A DNA stretch of 64,000 nt from positions 186,001 to 250,000 of the forward strand of contig NZ_JASBRI010000022.1 of the NCBI RefSeq assembly GCF_030149515.1. Direction: 5' to 3'. The notes beneath the pieces were generated by a model, which was given only the letters and a program-made list of their open reading frames with translations, searched no databases and was not told the DNA's origin. Made by a program: the position numbers and the translations under genes. The stretch comes from Maricaulis sp. GTDB lineage: Bacteria; Pseudomonadota; Alphaproteobacteria; Caulobacterales; Maricaulaceae. Positions 16,842 through 26,464 of the stretch are shown here, piece by piece; the stretch's first letter is position 1; each line of letters starts with the position of its first letter.

Positions 16842-18474
16842 CGCGCAATCCTGGCGATCCGGTCTTGACCGGGCAGGCACCGTCCTGCGGAGCCTGACGC
16901 CGCGCCCGTCCTCGCGCCTGGCACAGCTCATCCTGGTGGCCAATTTCGTCGCCCTGGGCGTGCTTGTCGTGGGCATGCTGGCACTGACGGAAACCCGGCG
17001 CGGCCTGGTCAATGCCAAGCTCGATTCGCTGCGTGCACAAGGCGAGCTGATCGCCAATGTGCTGGCCGAGGGCGCCTCGGATGGAGCGCCCTCGCCGCGG
17101 CTGCGCAATGACGATGCCCGCGCCATCCTGCGCCAGCTCTATGTGCCCGAGGAATCCCGGGTCATGGTGTTCGACAAGGGTGGCACCATCGTGGCCGACA
17201 GCCATCTCCTGGCCGATGTGTTCGAGACCACCACCCTGCCGCCGCCCGGGCAGGCCCGGCCGGACATCGCGGGAACCGCGCGCAGCTTGCCCACACAAGT
17301 CCTGGACACCCTGTCCAATGCGCTGCGTTCGTCGGAAGAGCGGGCGGCCCTGGACCGCGACCTGGGCGATGAAGTCCGCGAAGTGATCGAGGGCGAAACC
17401 GTCGCCGGTGTGCGGCGCGAGGCTGACGGACGCCGTGTCGTCTCGGTCTCGATTCCGATCCAGCCCGTGCGAGCCGTCGTCGGCGTGGTGACCATCGAAT
17501 CCTACGATCTCGACCGGCTGATCGAGGCGGAACGGCGTGCGCTCCTGCCCTTCATGCTGATCGCCGCCCTGGTCACGGTAATGTCCTCGCTGGCGCTGAC
17601 CGTCTTCATCGCACGGCCGATCCGGCGTCTGGCGCGCGCGGCACGCGAGGCACGCCGGGCCGGCGGACGGCGGGTGAAAATGCCCGATCTGAGGTCCCGC
17701 AACGACGAAATCGGGGAACTCGGCGTGGCCCTGTCCGACATGACGGAGGCCCTCTACGACAGGCTCGATGCGATCGAGAGCTTCGCGGCGGACGTGGCGC
17801 ACGAACTCAAAAATCCGCTGACCTCGATCCGCTCTGCCGTCGAGGTCCTGCCGATGGCCAGGGACGAGGAACGCCGGGACCGCCTTCTCGCCGTGATCAT
17901 GGCCGACGTGAAACGTCTCGACCGGCTGATCACCGACATCTCCCGGGCCTCGCGGGTCGATGCGGAACTGGCCCGCGAGGATGTCGAACGCTTCGACCTG
18001 TCCGGCCTGCTCGCCGAGCTTGCCGAAACCTACAATGAAGCGGCTCCGCGCGATGTCCGCATCGAGGTGGAAAAGACGGTCCGCAACGGTTTCGTTCTGG
18101 GACGGGACGGGCCGTTGGGACAGGTGTTCCGCAATCTGATCGACAACGCGATCACATTTTCCCCCGACGGCGGCACGATCCGCATCCGCCTGGTGCGCGG
18201 TCATCGCCACGGGCAGCCCAGCCTTTGCATCCAGGTCGAAGATGACGGTCCGGGCATTCCCGAAGACAATCTGGAAACCGTCTTCGACCGCTTCTATACC
18301 GAGCGGCCGAAAGGCACGGCCTTCGGGACGCATTCCGGCCTGGGCCTGGCAATTTCGCGGCAGATCGTCGAGGCGCATGGCGGCCGGATTCTCGCCTCGA
18401 ACCGCCGCCATCCTGATGGCAGGACCGCCGGCGCCCGGTTCACGGTGGAACTCCCGGCGGCGACAACGGACTGA
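16792..18474 (+). CDS. chvG: Sensor histidine kinase ChvG
   Basis: A membrane histidine kinase of about 560 residues. Two membrane segments (about 43-65 and 242-266) flank a periplasmic sensor domain of roughly 175 residues; a HAMP domain follows ([15 protein letters not shown]), then the H-box [16 protein letters not shown] with phospho-acceptor H337 and the ATPase motifs [25 protein letters not shown] and HSGLGLAIS. The start is unclear: the only in-frame ATG near the end of chvI is at 16792, giving a 50-base overlap; otherwise an unusual start near 16838 is needed. It phosphorylates ChvI. In Rhizobiales hprK follows; here the next gene is the EIIA gene. Confidence 0.9.
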   Translation: MRSRPFTGWVTAIRKIDAQSWRSGLDRAGTVLRSLTPRPSSRLAQLILVANFVALGVLVVGMLALTETRRGLVNAKLDSLRAQGELIANVLAEGASDGAPSPRLRNDDARAILRQLYVPEESRVMVFDKGGTIVADSHLLADVFETTTLPPPGQARPDIAGTARSLPTQVLDTLSNALRSSEERAALDRDLGDEVREVIEGETVAGVRREADGRRVVSVSIPIQPVRAVVGVVTIESYDLDRLIEAERRALLPFMLIAALVTVMSSLALTVFIARPIRRLARAAREARRAGGRRVKMPDLRSRNDEIGELGVALSDMTEALYDRLDAIESFAADVAHELKNPLTSIRSAVEVLPMARDEERRDRLLAVIMADVKRLDRLITDISRASRVDAELAREDVERFDLSGLLAELAETYNEAAPRDVRIEVEKTVRNGFVLGRDGPLGQVFRNLIDNAITFSPDGGTIRIRLVRGHRHGQPSLCIQVEDDGPGIPEDNLETVFDRFYTERPKGTAFGTHSGLGLAISRQIVEAHGGRILASNRRHPDGRTAGARFTVELPAATTD

Positions 18475-18540
18475 CAAATTGAGCCCATCGTTGCAAAAAG
18501 ACGCTTTCCCGCCAGGTGAAGGCGCGTTTAGATATCCGTC

Positions 18541-18948
18541 ATGATCGGTGTTGTCATTGTCTCTCACGGCCGCCTGGCCGATGAATTCGTGGCCGCCACG
18601 GAACACGTGGTCGGTCCCATGGATGCATTTCTTGCAGTCTGTATCGGTCCTGACGACGACATGGAAAAGCGGCGTGCGGAGATCAAGCAGGCGATCATGG
18701 ACTCCGATCGCGGCGAGGGCGTGCTGGTGCTGACCGACATGTTTGGCGGAACCCCGTCCAACCTCGCCATCTCCCTGCTGGAGCCGGGCAAGGTCGAGGT
18801 CATCGCGGGCGTCAACCTGCCGATGCTGATCAAGCTGGCCGAGGCCCGCTCGCGCGCCGATCTGGATACGCTGGCGCGCATGGGCGAGGACGCGGGCAAG
18901 CGCTACATCGCGATTGCTTCCAATGTGCTTGAAGGGGCGGGCAAATGA
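18541..18948 (+). CDS. PTS EIIA component, mannose family (regulatory PTS)
   Basis: A 135-residue EIIA-Man domain protein starting MIGVVIVSHGRLADEF, with phospho-acceptor H9. The blocks GVLVLTDMFGGTPSNLA and EVIAGVNLPMLIKL are diagnostic. No EIIB or EIIC sugar-transport components are nearby, which fits the alphaproteobacterial nitrogen-type (regulatory) PTS in which EIIA-Man and HPr sit downstream of chvG. It accepts phosphate from HPr and is thought to regulate partner proteins. Its stop overlaps the ptsH start (ATGA). Confidence 0.93.
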   Translation: MIGVVIVSHGRLADEFVAATEHVVGPMDAFLAVCIGPDDDMEKRRAEIKQAIMDSDRGEGVLVLTDMFGGTPSNLAISLLEPGKVEVIAGVNLPMLIKLAEARSRADLDTLARMGEDAGKRYIAIASNVLEGAGK

Positions 18949-19220
18949 ATTCGGTCGCCCGCCGGGTGACGATCTGCAATGCGCGCGGCCTGCATGCGCG
19001 TGCCGCGGCGAAGTTCGTCGAAATGGCGCAGGGTTTCGATGCCGAAATTCATGTCTCCCGCGACGGCGAGACAGTGAATGCGGACTCCATCATGGAGCTC
19101 TTGATGCTGGCGGCCGGCAAGGGGTCGGAGATCGGCATCGAAACGAGAGGCCCCGATGCCGAACGTGCTGCGGATTCGCTGGCCGGCCTGGTTGAAGCGG
19201 GCTTTCACGAAGACGACTGA
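18945..19220 (+). CDS. ptsH: Phosphocarrier protein HPr
   Basis: A 91-residue HPr. The EI-phosphorylated histidine is H17 in NARGLHARAAAKFV. The regulatory serine site is S48 in NADSIMELLML, which closely resembles the Ser46 motif recognised by HPr kinase in other bacteria. The gene overlaps the EIIA gene by four bases and is followed by a strong terminator, so chvI-chvG-EIIA-ptsH probably forms one unit. EI (ptsP) is not in this window. Confidence 0.95.
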   Translation: MNSVARRVTICNARGLHARAAAKFVEMAQGFDAEIHVSRDGETVNADSIMELLMLAAGKGSEIGIETRGPDAERAADSLAGLVEAGFHEDD

Positions 19221-19243
19221 CCGCCTTGACGTGCCAGCATGAA

Positions 19244-19270
19244 AAAGGCCCGCACCCGGTGCGGGCCTTT
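19244..19270. terminator. Bidirectional terminator after ptsH
   Basis: AAAGGCCCGCACC / GGTGCGGGCCTTT, with an A-tract before and TTT after. It lies between the convergent ptsH and the acidic membrane protein gene. Confidence 0.88.
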
Positions 19271-19293
19271 GCGTTGAAACCGGCCGGGCCGCG

Positions 19294-21090
19294 CTAGTCG
19301 ACAGTGTCCGGCTCTACATCCACATCCGGAGCCCCGGGCGCAAGATCGCCCGCCTGGGTCTCGGGCAGCATCGGGTCCGGCCCGTCCTCCATCATGGGAT
19401 CGTCGACGATCGACCCGGCCTGCGGTGCCTCGCCGCCTGCTGAATTGACCGCGTCCTCGACACGGCTTTCCACGTCGGCAAGGGCCGTGGCCTGCATTTG
19501 CGGTTCCGGTTCATCTTCCGCGTCAGCCGTACCGGATTCGCTCGCGGCCGTTTCGGCACTTGCTTGCGGTTCTGGGGTTTTGTCCGCCGTCTCCGCCTCG
19601 TCCGAAACCGCCGGCTCGTCCGAAACCGCCGGCTCGTCGGCAGCAGGCATGGGCGGCGGAGACGCGAGCGGCATGGTGCGCTCGTCGTCAAGGGCCACGT
19701 TTTCGCGAGCGGCTTCGCCGTCATCCGCCGGCATGTCATCGCCCCCCTGTTCGGCAGCGCTCAGGGCAGCCGCCGCGGCGACTGCATCCAGGCTGGGCAG
19801 ATCGTCGTCGTCACTGGCTTCGGCGGCTGGTTCGCCGCCGGCTTGTTGGTCAGTGTCCACATCCGCCGCAGCTTCCGGCGCTTCATCCTGCGAGAGCGCT
19901 TCCGGGACGTCTCCGGAATCCGTTACCCCGGCTTCGCCCCCCGCCTCCGCATCGCCGGCATGATCCGGCACGGCGGCTTCGGTATCGGCAGGAGCCTCGT
20001 CCGCATCGTCAACAGCGGGAGGAAGATCCGGCTCGGCCCCGCCTTCGGCCTCGCCATTGGTTGCATCTTCACCGGGCTCGGCGGCTTCGGCATCGGAATC
20101 GTCCGCAACATCCTCGGCTCCGGCTTCCGGTTGCGCCTCGCGTTCGTCACCTTCGGCAACGGCCGCGGCTGAAGCAATCGCGGTGGCTGCGGCAGCCGCG
20201 GGCAAGAGATCGCCCGGGTCCTTGCGTGCCGCGATATCGGCGGTCCGGATGCCCTCTTGCGGCGGATTGCGCAAGACATGCTCAGCGAGACGTTCCACGC
20301 GGGCGTTGAACCGTCCGGCATCGCGCACGCGATTGATCAAGCCGCCCAGCATGAACAGGGCGATGGCCCCGCCGGTTATCAGAAGCGTCGCCTCCGCGCC
20401 GCCCAGGATGGCTCCGGCGACCAGCGTGTACACAGCCAGCAGCGGCACATAGATCAATCGCCAGGACCGGGCCGAGAAGGCTGTGAGAGACAGAAGGACG
20501 GCACCCGCCGTCATCCCCCATTCGGTCAATTGATCCATATTCACCAGGCCAAGACCCGCCACGGCGTCTTGGAGACCGGTCGGCAGGGCTGCCTCGAGGC
20601 GCCATCCGGCCAGCGAGGGCATGATCATGTTGATCTCGGCAAACACATTGAATGCCGGAACATCCGCCATCAGGGACGCGTTCATCTCTGCAAAAAAGGC
20701 GTGCAGCAACGGCCAGACCGAGGCCAGTGCCGTAAGAGCGAGAAGCAAGGCAGACAGCCACCAGTTCAAAGCCCGGGTCACGCCATTGCGTGCCAGAAGC
20801 GCAGTGGCATCCGGCGCCGCCCGCATCCAGGTCTCGCGGGAATGATTGACGATCGCCACAGGGCGGGAACGGCGGTTCGGGCCTGCCTGCACGCGCAGCA
20901 CGGTTGCATTGTCGCCCGGCGCGAGCGCACTCGTTTGCTCGAGCAGCCGGACATCGTGTTCCATTCCGTCATCGTCGCGGACCCGGCCGGTCGTGGCGTC
21001 CGATGCGATGACCTCCCCCGACACCGTGTAAAAATCGATCCGGCGGGCTCCAAAGGCTTGCCCGGCATGCGCGGTTGGTAACAAAGACAT
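19294..21090 (-). CDS. Membrane protein with a long acidic low-complexity tail
   Basis: A 598-residue protein in two very different halves. Residues 1-300 are folded: an N-terminal soluble region (ARRIDFYTVSGEVIASDATTGRV, possibly a beta-rich domain), then a hydrophobic segment at about 105-130, further hydrophobic stretches near 190-210 and 215-260. From about residue 315 to the end it is low complexity, dominated by Ala, Glu, Asp and Pro, with a short tandem repeat of DEPAVS. The tail is presumably disordered; its side of the membrane is unclear. MSLLPTAHAG is chosen over the start four codons upstream. I recognise no family and assign no function. Confidence 0.75.
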   Translation of the reverse strand: MSLLPTAHAGQAFGARRIDFYTVSGEVIASDATTGRVRDDDGMEHDVRLLEQTSALAPGDNATVLRVQAGPNRRSRPVAIVNHSRETWMRAAPDATALLARNGVTRALNWWLSALLLALTALASVWPLLHAFFAEMNASLMADVPAFNVFAEINMIMPSLAGWRLEAALPTGLQDAVAGLGLVNMDQLTEWGMTAGAVLLSLTAFSARSWRLIYVPLLAVYTLVAGAILGGAEATLLITGGAIALFMLGGLINRVRDAGRFNARVERLAEHVLRNPPQEGIRTADIAARKDPGDLLPAAAAATAIASAAAVAEGDEREAQPEAGAEDVADDSDAEAAEPGEDATNGEAEGGAEPDLPPAVDDADEAPADTEAAVPDHAGDAEAGGEAGVTDSGDVPEALSQDEAPEAAADVDTDQQAGGEPAAEASDDDDLPSLDAVAAAAALSAAEQGGDDMPADDGEAARENVALDDERTMPLASPPPMPAADEPAVSDEPAVSDEAETADKTPEPQASAETAASESGTADAEDEPEPQMQATALADVESRVEDAVNSAGGEAPQAGSIVDDPMMEDGPDPMLPETQAGDLAPGAPDVDVEPDTVD

Positions 21091-21295
21091 GTAGCAACGC
21101 ACCTCTTACAACAGTACAGGGGCCGCTTGTCCCAAAACGACCCGTCCCTCACCCTCAATGTGGCGAACCCTACAAGTTCGGGGCCGGAAATTGAACGCCT
21201 TAATCCTTTCTTTAAAAAATGTTCAACTTGCGCTCCGCGGCCAAGCGGTGAGGATGCGGCTTGCATGCGCCTTTCGAACCGGTAGCGTCCCCGTC

Positions 21296-21742
21296 ATGCG
21301 ATTGTCCTGGCTTGTCCCGCTGTGCTGCCTGGCTGCGTGTTCGGCAGTCCCCGGCGCCTTGACCCCGCCCATTCTGGAACGGGAGCGTGGTCCTTTCATA
21401 CCACGGGACGAATTGCCGGTGCCGCCCAATGTCGCGCGGCTGATCGGGCCGGAGGATTGCCGCGGCTCCACGCTCGCGGCGGTCTCGGCGGAATTGCCGG
21501 ACTATCCGGCCCGCGCCTGGTCGCGCGGACGCCAGGGCTGGGTCGTGGTGCGTTTCGACGTACGGCCCGGAGGGGAGGTGGACAATGTCCGCCTCGCGCA
21601 CGCCGTTCCCGACGGGCCTTTCAACCGGGCAAGCCGGCGCGCGGTTGCGGGCTGGCGTTTCCGGCCCCTGGAGACCGGGCAGGGGCTACACAACTGCGTC
21701 GTCCTGTTCGAATTCCGGGCCGGCGAAGTCAATCTGCGGTGA
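21296..21742 (+). CDS. TonB C-terminal domain lipoprotein
   Basis: A 148-residue protein starting MRLSWLVPLCCLAACSA, a lipoprotein signal with lipobox CLAAC. The remainder carries a TonB C-terminal-like fold: LPDYPARAWSRGRQGWVVVRFDVRPGGEVDNVRL, then FNRASRRAVAGWRFRPLETG. That ~80-residue region lacks the membrane helix and proline-rich spacer of a real TonB, so it is more likely a stand-alone periplasmic domain than an energy transducer. In-frame starts upstream (21158, 21254) are possible but give no signal. Ribosome-binding sequence is weak. Confidence 0.75.
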   Translation: MRLSWLVPLCCLAACSAVPGALTPPILERERGPFIPRDELPVPPNVARLIGPEDCRGSTLAAVSAELPDYPARAWSRGRQGWVVVRFDVRPGGEVDNVRLAHAVPDGPFNRASRRAVAGWRFRPLETGQGLHNCVVLFEFRAGEVNLR

Positions 21743-21866
21743 GCCGGCGGCAGACGGGCCGGGTTTCCACAACTCTGTTTCGTCCGGACACAGATCTTGC
21801 CCGCGCGCGCTCCATGCCGGAATCATGCGCAATCCCCGTTGCTTGACCCGGTGATTTCCACAGATT

Positions 21867-21962
21867 TTGACGGGGGCGCGGAACGCAGCACTATAACTTA
21901 TTAAGGAATTCGCAGGGTGCAGGCATCGCCCGCGAGTCCCCGGACCGGTATCATGGTGATTC
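21867..21962 (+). promoter_or_regulatory. Candidate divL promoter with two GANTC methylation sites
   Basis: TTGACG (21867-21872) and TATAAC (21892-21897) are separated by 19 bases, a slightly long but recognisable sigma-70-like pair. Two CcrM-type GANTC sites follow, GAGTC at 21934-21938 and GATTC at 21958-21962, 50-78 bases before the divL start. Adenine methylation by CcrM could couple divL expression to replication; that is inference. Confidence 0.4.
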
Positions 21963-22011
21963 GTGAGGACCTTTTTGCAGGTGGGGCGGGTCCGCACCCA
22001 GGACGGCAGGA

Positions 22012-24480
22012 ATGACGGGACAGACATTTCAGATCGTAACGCTCATTGTCACCGTCGGCGCGATGGCCTTTGCTGTCGCCGTAGGGCTGTGGGCCTACCG
22101 GCTGACGGCCGGCGCGCGAGCGGCTCAGGTCGTCTGGCGCCGCAAGCTGGCTGACCTGGAAGACCGGCTGTCCCGATCCGACAGCGTATTCGGCGCACAT
22201 CCGGGCCTGGTTCTTGTCTGGGACCAGGCTCCGTTCGACGAGAACGACACGGGCTGGGGAGAACCGCGGATCTTCGGATCGTCGGTGGCACTCGCATCAT
22301 TGCTCCGCTTTGCCGAAGCCAGCGACGGCCCCAATCCCGCGGGCATACTGATGGAGGGCCTCGCCGACTACGAGGCCCGCTCGGCCGGCGGCGAGGAAAC
22401 CACCTTGCGGCGGCGCTTTGCCGAACTGAGCCAGAAGGGCCAGCCTTTCTCCGTGACCATTCTCGGCCCCTCGGGCCGGTTCCTGGAAGTCGACGGGCGC
22501 GCTGCCGGCACGCAGCTCGTGGTCTGGCTGTCGGACTCGACCATTCGCGGTCTCGAGGAGTCCGGTGCCCGCGGGCGTATCGAGGAGGCCCGCCGCCTGG
22601 TCTCCAAGGACCCGATGGCGTTCCTCGACATGCTGGGCCGCGCCCCGTTCCCGGCCTGGCGGATGAACGCATCGGGCCGGATCGAGTGGGTGAACCAGTC
22701 CTATATCGGCGCTGTCGAGTCCCCGGCGCTGGACCTGGTCCTGCAAAACCAGACCGCGCTGGACAGCGGCATGGCCGAGCAGGCCAGCCGGGCGACCGCC
22801 GAGGGCGAACCGGTGGCCGAAACCCGCGTCGTCGTCGTCGAAGGCCGCCGCCGGGCCATGCGCTTTGTGGTCTTCCCGGTCTCCGGCGGAGCCGCCGGTT
22901 TCGCCATCGACACAACCGAAGGCGAGGAAGCCAAGGCCGCGCTCAAACGCTTCCGCCGCGCCCATGACGAAACCCTCAACCATATGGCCGAAGCTGTCGT
23001 CGTGTTCGACCGGTCCAAGCGATTGAGTTTCTACAACACGGCGTTTTCACGCTTGTTCAAGCTGGATGATGCCTGGCTCAACGAACGTCCGGGTCACGGC
23101 CAGTTCCTCGACCGCATGCGCGAGAAGCGCCTGCTGCCGGAACAGGCCGACTTTGCCGGATGGAAAGGCGACGAACTGGCCCGCTACGACCAACCGTCGA
23201 CCGAGGAAACGCCCGACGAACTCTGGCCCCTGCCCGATGGCCGCACGCTGCGCGTCGCCCGCCAGCGCCACCCGCTGGGCGGCCTGATGCTGATCTTCGA
23301 GGACAAGACCGACGAACTGGCACTACGGGCACGCTACAACACGCTGATCAATGTCCAGCGTGCGACCCTGGACAAGCTGCATGAGGCCGTCGCCGTGTTC
23401 GGGGCCAATGGCCGCCTTCAGCTGCACAACAACGCCTTCGAGGATATCTGGGGATTCGAGGCCGAGGAGCTGGAAGGTCAGCCGGAATTCGACAGCGTCG
23501 CCGAGACCTGTGCGGTGCTGTTCGCCGACGACCGGGTCTGGACCGACATCAAGGGGCGGGTCACCGATCCCAGCCCGCAGGCGCGCAAGCAGGTGACCGG
23601 CGAGATGCGGCGTTCGGACGGCCGTGTCCTGACCTATCTCACCCGCCCGCTGCCGGACGGTGCAACACTGATCTGCTGGGACGATGTCACAGACAGCCGT
23701 CGCATCGAGGAAGCTCTGCGCGAACGGGCCGAGGCGCTGGAGACCTCCGAGCGGATCAAGACCGAATTCGTCGAACATGTGAGCTACCAGCTGCGCACGC
23801 CCCTGACCACGATCGGCGGCTATGCCGACATGCTGGCCCAGGGGTTCGCCGGCGAATTGTCCGACCGTCAGAAAGAGCCGATGTCGGCGATCCAGTCCGC
23901 GGCCGCGCACCTGGCCAAGCTGATCGACGATATACTGGACGTCGCCGCGATCGATGCCGGCCAGCTGGAGCTGGAACTGGGCGATGTGGACCTGGGCGAC
24001 GTGGCGCGCGAGGCGGCGGATCTTGTGTCGGCCCGGGCCGAACATCATCAGATCAGGCTCGAGGTCGAGGTGACCGGCGATATCGGCCTTCTCCGGGCCG
24101 ACCGGAACCGGCTGAAACAGGTCTCGATGAATCTGTTGTCCAATGCCATCCGCCATGTCCAGACCGGCGGTCACGTCACCATCGGTGCCCGGCGGGCCGA
24201 TGACGAGCTGACGCTCTGGGTCGCCGATGACGGCGAAGGTATTGCCCCGGAGAAACAGGCCACGGTGTTCGACCGTTTCGCCCGCGGCGAACGCGGCGGT
24301 GCGGGGCTCGGCCTCGCCCTGGTCAAGGAAATCGCGCAATTGCACGGCGGCTGGGTGGAGCTGCAATCCGAGCCCGAAAAGGGCACGACCGTCTCCTGCC
24401 ACCTGCCCTGCGAGCCCCATGGTGCGGCCGTCCCGCCAGAGCTTGATCTCGCCAAGCGGCCGGCGGCGGGGCGGGCCTAG
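22012..24480 (+). CDS. divL: Cell-cycle pseudo-histidine (tyrosine) kinase DivL
   Basis: An 822-residue PAS-containing kinase. One N-terminal membrane helix (VTLIVTVGAMAFAVAVGLWAY) is followed by several PAS-like regions (for example MAEAVVVFDRSKRLSFYNTAF near residue 325 and LHEAVAVFGANGRLQLHNNAF near 460). The dimerisation helix reads VEHVSYQLRTPLTTI: the usual histidine is replaced by tyrosine Y592, the signature of DivL. The ATPase domain has NLLSNAIRHV, VADDGEGI and GAGLGLALV. In Caulobacter DivL controls CckA and so CtrA phosphorylation at one cell pole. The start has GGCAGGA. The downstream tsaE-amgK neighbours match the Caulobacter context as I recall it. Confidence 0.93.
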   Translation: MTGQTFQIVTLIVTVGAMAFAVAVGLWAYRLTAGARAAQVVWRRKLADLEDRLSRSDSVFGAHPGLVLVWDQAPFDENDTGWGEPRIFGSSVALASLLRFAEASDGPNPAGILMEGLADYEARSAGGEETTLRRRFAELSQKGQPFSVTILGPSGRFLEVDGRAAGTQLVVWLSDSTIRGLEESGARGRIEEARRLVSKDPMAFLDMLGRAPFPAWRMNASGRIEWVNQSYIGAVESPALDLVLQNQTALDSGMAEQASRATAEGEPVAETRVVVVEGRRRAMRFVVFPVSGGAAGFAIDTTEGEEAKAALKRFRRAHDETLNHMAEAVVVFDRSKRLSFYNTAFSRLFKLDDAWLNERPGHGQFLDRMREKRLLPEQADFAGWKGDELARYDQPSTEETPDELWPLPDGRTLRVARQRHPLGGLMLIFEDKTDELALRARYNTLINVQRATLDKLHEAVAVFGANGRLQLHNNAFEDIWGFEAEELEGQPEFDSVAETCAVLFADDRVWTDIKGRVTDPSPQARKQVTGEMRRSDGRVLTYLTRPLPDGATLICWDDVTDSRRIEEALRERAEALETSERIKTEFVEHVSYQLRTPLTTIGGYADMLAQGFAGELSDRQKEPMSAIQSAAAHLAKLIDDILDVAAIDAGQLELELGDVDLGDVAREAADLVSARAEHHQIRLEVEVTGDIGLLRADRNRLKQVSMNLLSNAIRHVQTGGHVTIGARRADDELTLWVADDGEGIAPEKQATVFDRFARGERGGAGLGLALVKEIAQLHGGWVELQSEPEKGTTVSCHLPCEPHGAAVPPELDLAKRPAAGRA

Positions 24481-24485
24481 CCAGT

Positions 24486-24854
<369 letters not shown>

Positions 24855-24909
24855 TCAAGATTCAGCCTCACCGCTTGCCGCCGACCGCGGCCTTCGCTAA
24901 GCGCATCGC

Positions 24910-25377
24910 ATGGGGACCACGCGCACAGCAAGGCTGGACGATCTCGACGCGACACGCCGCTTCGGCGCACGTCTGGCGCAAACGCTGGATGCCAGGGATG
25001 TGATCCTGTTGTCAGGCGATCTGGGCATGGGCAAGACAACCCTGGCAAGAGCCATCATCGCCAAACTTTGCGGCGTCGAGGACGCACCCAGCCCGACCTA
25101 CACGCTGATCCAGACTTATGACTGCCTTGCCGGCGGCGAGCTCTGGCATGCCGATCTCTACCGTATCGAGGAGCCGTCCGAATTGGACGAGCTTGGCCTG
25201 GACGAGGCGTTCGACACGGCGATCTGCCTGATCGAATGGCCCGACCGGCTGGGATCGAACCTGCCCCCCGACCGGATCGAGATAGAACTGGCCGCCGCAA
25301 GCGGGGGCTTGGAGAGCGGCCGCGAAGCACGGATAACGGGCTATGGCCGGTGGGAGGACAAAGTTGAGCAGATCTGA
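24910..25377 (+). CDS. tsaE: tRNA threonylcarbamoyladenosine biosynthesis ATPase TsaE
   Basis: A 155-residue P-loop ATPase of the t6A pathway; with TsaB and TsaD it helps transfer threonylcarbamoyl to A37 of ANN-decoding tRNAs. Walker A is GDLGMGKTT (residues 36-44); SPTYTLIQTY and LWHADLYRIEE are the family signatures, and LIEWPDRLG is near the end. It starts the tightly packed run tsaE-amgK-murU-addB-addA. The next start lies inside its 3' end. Confidence 0.95.
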   Translation: MGTTRTARLDDLDATRRFGARLAQTLDARDVILLSGDLGMGKTTLARAIIAKLCGVEDAPSPTYTLIQTYDCLAGGELWHADLYRIEEPSELDELGLDEAFDTAICLIEWPDRLGSNLPPDRIEIELAAASGGLESGREARITGYGRWEDKVEQI

Positions 25378-26464
25378 TCGCGATACGGCGCTCGATGCCT
25401 TTCTCGACAGCGCCGGCTGGGGCGGCGCCGAACACCATCCGCTGGCGGGCGACGCGTCAACCCGCCGCTATGTACGGCTCAGGGACGGCGAACACAGTGC
25501 CATGCTGATGGATGCCCCCGGCGCAGCGGAGGCCCCGGCCTGTCCGCCCGGGGCGACACCGAAAGAGCGGCTGGAGCTCGGTTACAATGCGGCCGCCCGG
25601 TTGGCCGGGCCGAATCTGGCCGCCTTTACGGGCCTTGCCAACGTGCTGAACGAGCGGGGTTTCTCGGCGCCGCGCATACTCGCCAGCGATTTCGAGCACG
25701 GCTACCTGCTTCTGGAGGATCTCGGCGACGAGCTCCTGGCGCGCCTGCTTCCGGGAAAGCTGCACGAAGGCACGGTCTACGCCCGGGCGGTCGATACGCT
25801 GGCAGCGATCCATCGCTGCTCCTTCCCCGCCGTCCTGGAGGCCGACGGACATGAGTGGCCGCTGCAGGCCTATGACGCGACCGCGCTGATGGCCGAGGCC
25901 AACCTGTTTGTCGAATGGTATCTCGAGCGTCATGCGGGAATCGAGCTCAGCGGCGCGGCGCAGGCGGAATGGTCCGAACTGTGGACCCATGCCTTCCAGC
26001 GTCTCGACGCCTGCCCGTCCGGCCTCGTGCTGCGGGACTATCATGCCGAAAACCTCGTCTACCTGCCCGACCGCGAAGGCGAGGCGGCGATCGGCCTCCT
26101 GGACTTCCAGGACGCGCTGATCGGTCATCCTGCCTATGATCTCGTGTCGCTGCTGGAAGACGCCCGCCGCAATGTCGACCGCAAGCTGGCCATCCCACTC
26201 AAGGCGCGCTTCGTGGAGCAGGCCGGCATCCAGGACCCGGCCGGATTCGACGCCGCCTATGCCGTTCTGGGGGCCCAGCGCAATGCCAAGATCCTGGGCA
26301 TTTTCGTGCGCCTGGCCGTGCGCGACGGCAAGCAGCGCTATCTCGACATGCTGCCGCGCGTGGCCCGGCATTTTGTCGCCGATTTGCAGCATCCTGCCCT
26401 GATGCCGCTGAACATGTGGGCCAAGACCCATGCGCAGCGGGTCTTCCTGGATGCCCACAAATGA
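25364..26464 (+). CDS. amgK: N-acetylmuramate/N-acetylglucosamine kinase AmgK
   Basis: A sugar kinase of about 366 residues with the aminoglycoside-phosphotransferase fold. DASTRRYVRL starts the nucleotide-binding lobe; the Brenner-type catalytic motif is LRDYHAENLVYL, and IGLLDFQDALIGHPAYDLVSL holds the magnesium-binding aspartate. AmgK phosphorylates MurNAc at the anomeric position in peptidoglycan recycling. I prefer the TTG at 25364, which has GGGAGG six bases upstream; the ATG at 25343 is the alternative and overlaps tsaE more. Its stop overlaps the murU start (ATGA). Confidence 0.92.
   Translation: MSRSDRDTALDAFLDSAGWGGAEHHPLAGDASTRRYVRLRDGEHSAMLMDAPGAAEAPACPPGATPKERLELGYNAAARLAGPNLAAFTGLANVLNERGFSAPRILASDFEHGYLLLEDLGDELLARLLPGKLHEGTVYARAVDTLAAIHRCSFPAVLEADGHEWPLQAYDATALMAEANLFVEWYLERHAGIELSGAAQAEWSELWTHAFQRLDACPSGLVLRDYHAENLVYLPDREGEAAIGLLDFQDALIGHPAYDLVSLLEDARRNVDRKLAIPLKARFVEQAGIQDPAGFDAAYAVLGAQRNAKILGIFVRLAVRDGKQRYLDMLPRVARHFVADLQHPALMPLNMWAKTHAQRVFLDAHK

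Noticed and set aside
18474-18541. A small or degraded hprK between chvG and the EIIA gene
   Set aside because: Only 66 bases are present, with no Walker A-like or HprK signature sequence.
16747-18606. A 619-codon minus-strand ORF opposite chvG
   Set aside because: It is antisense to a well-supported kinase, has a His/Gly/Asp/Gln-rich random composition and no domain; GC-rich third positions keep the opposite frame open.
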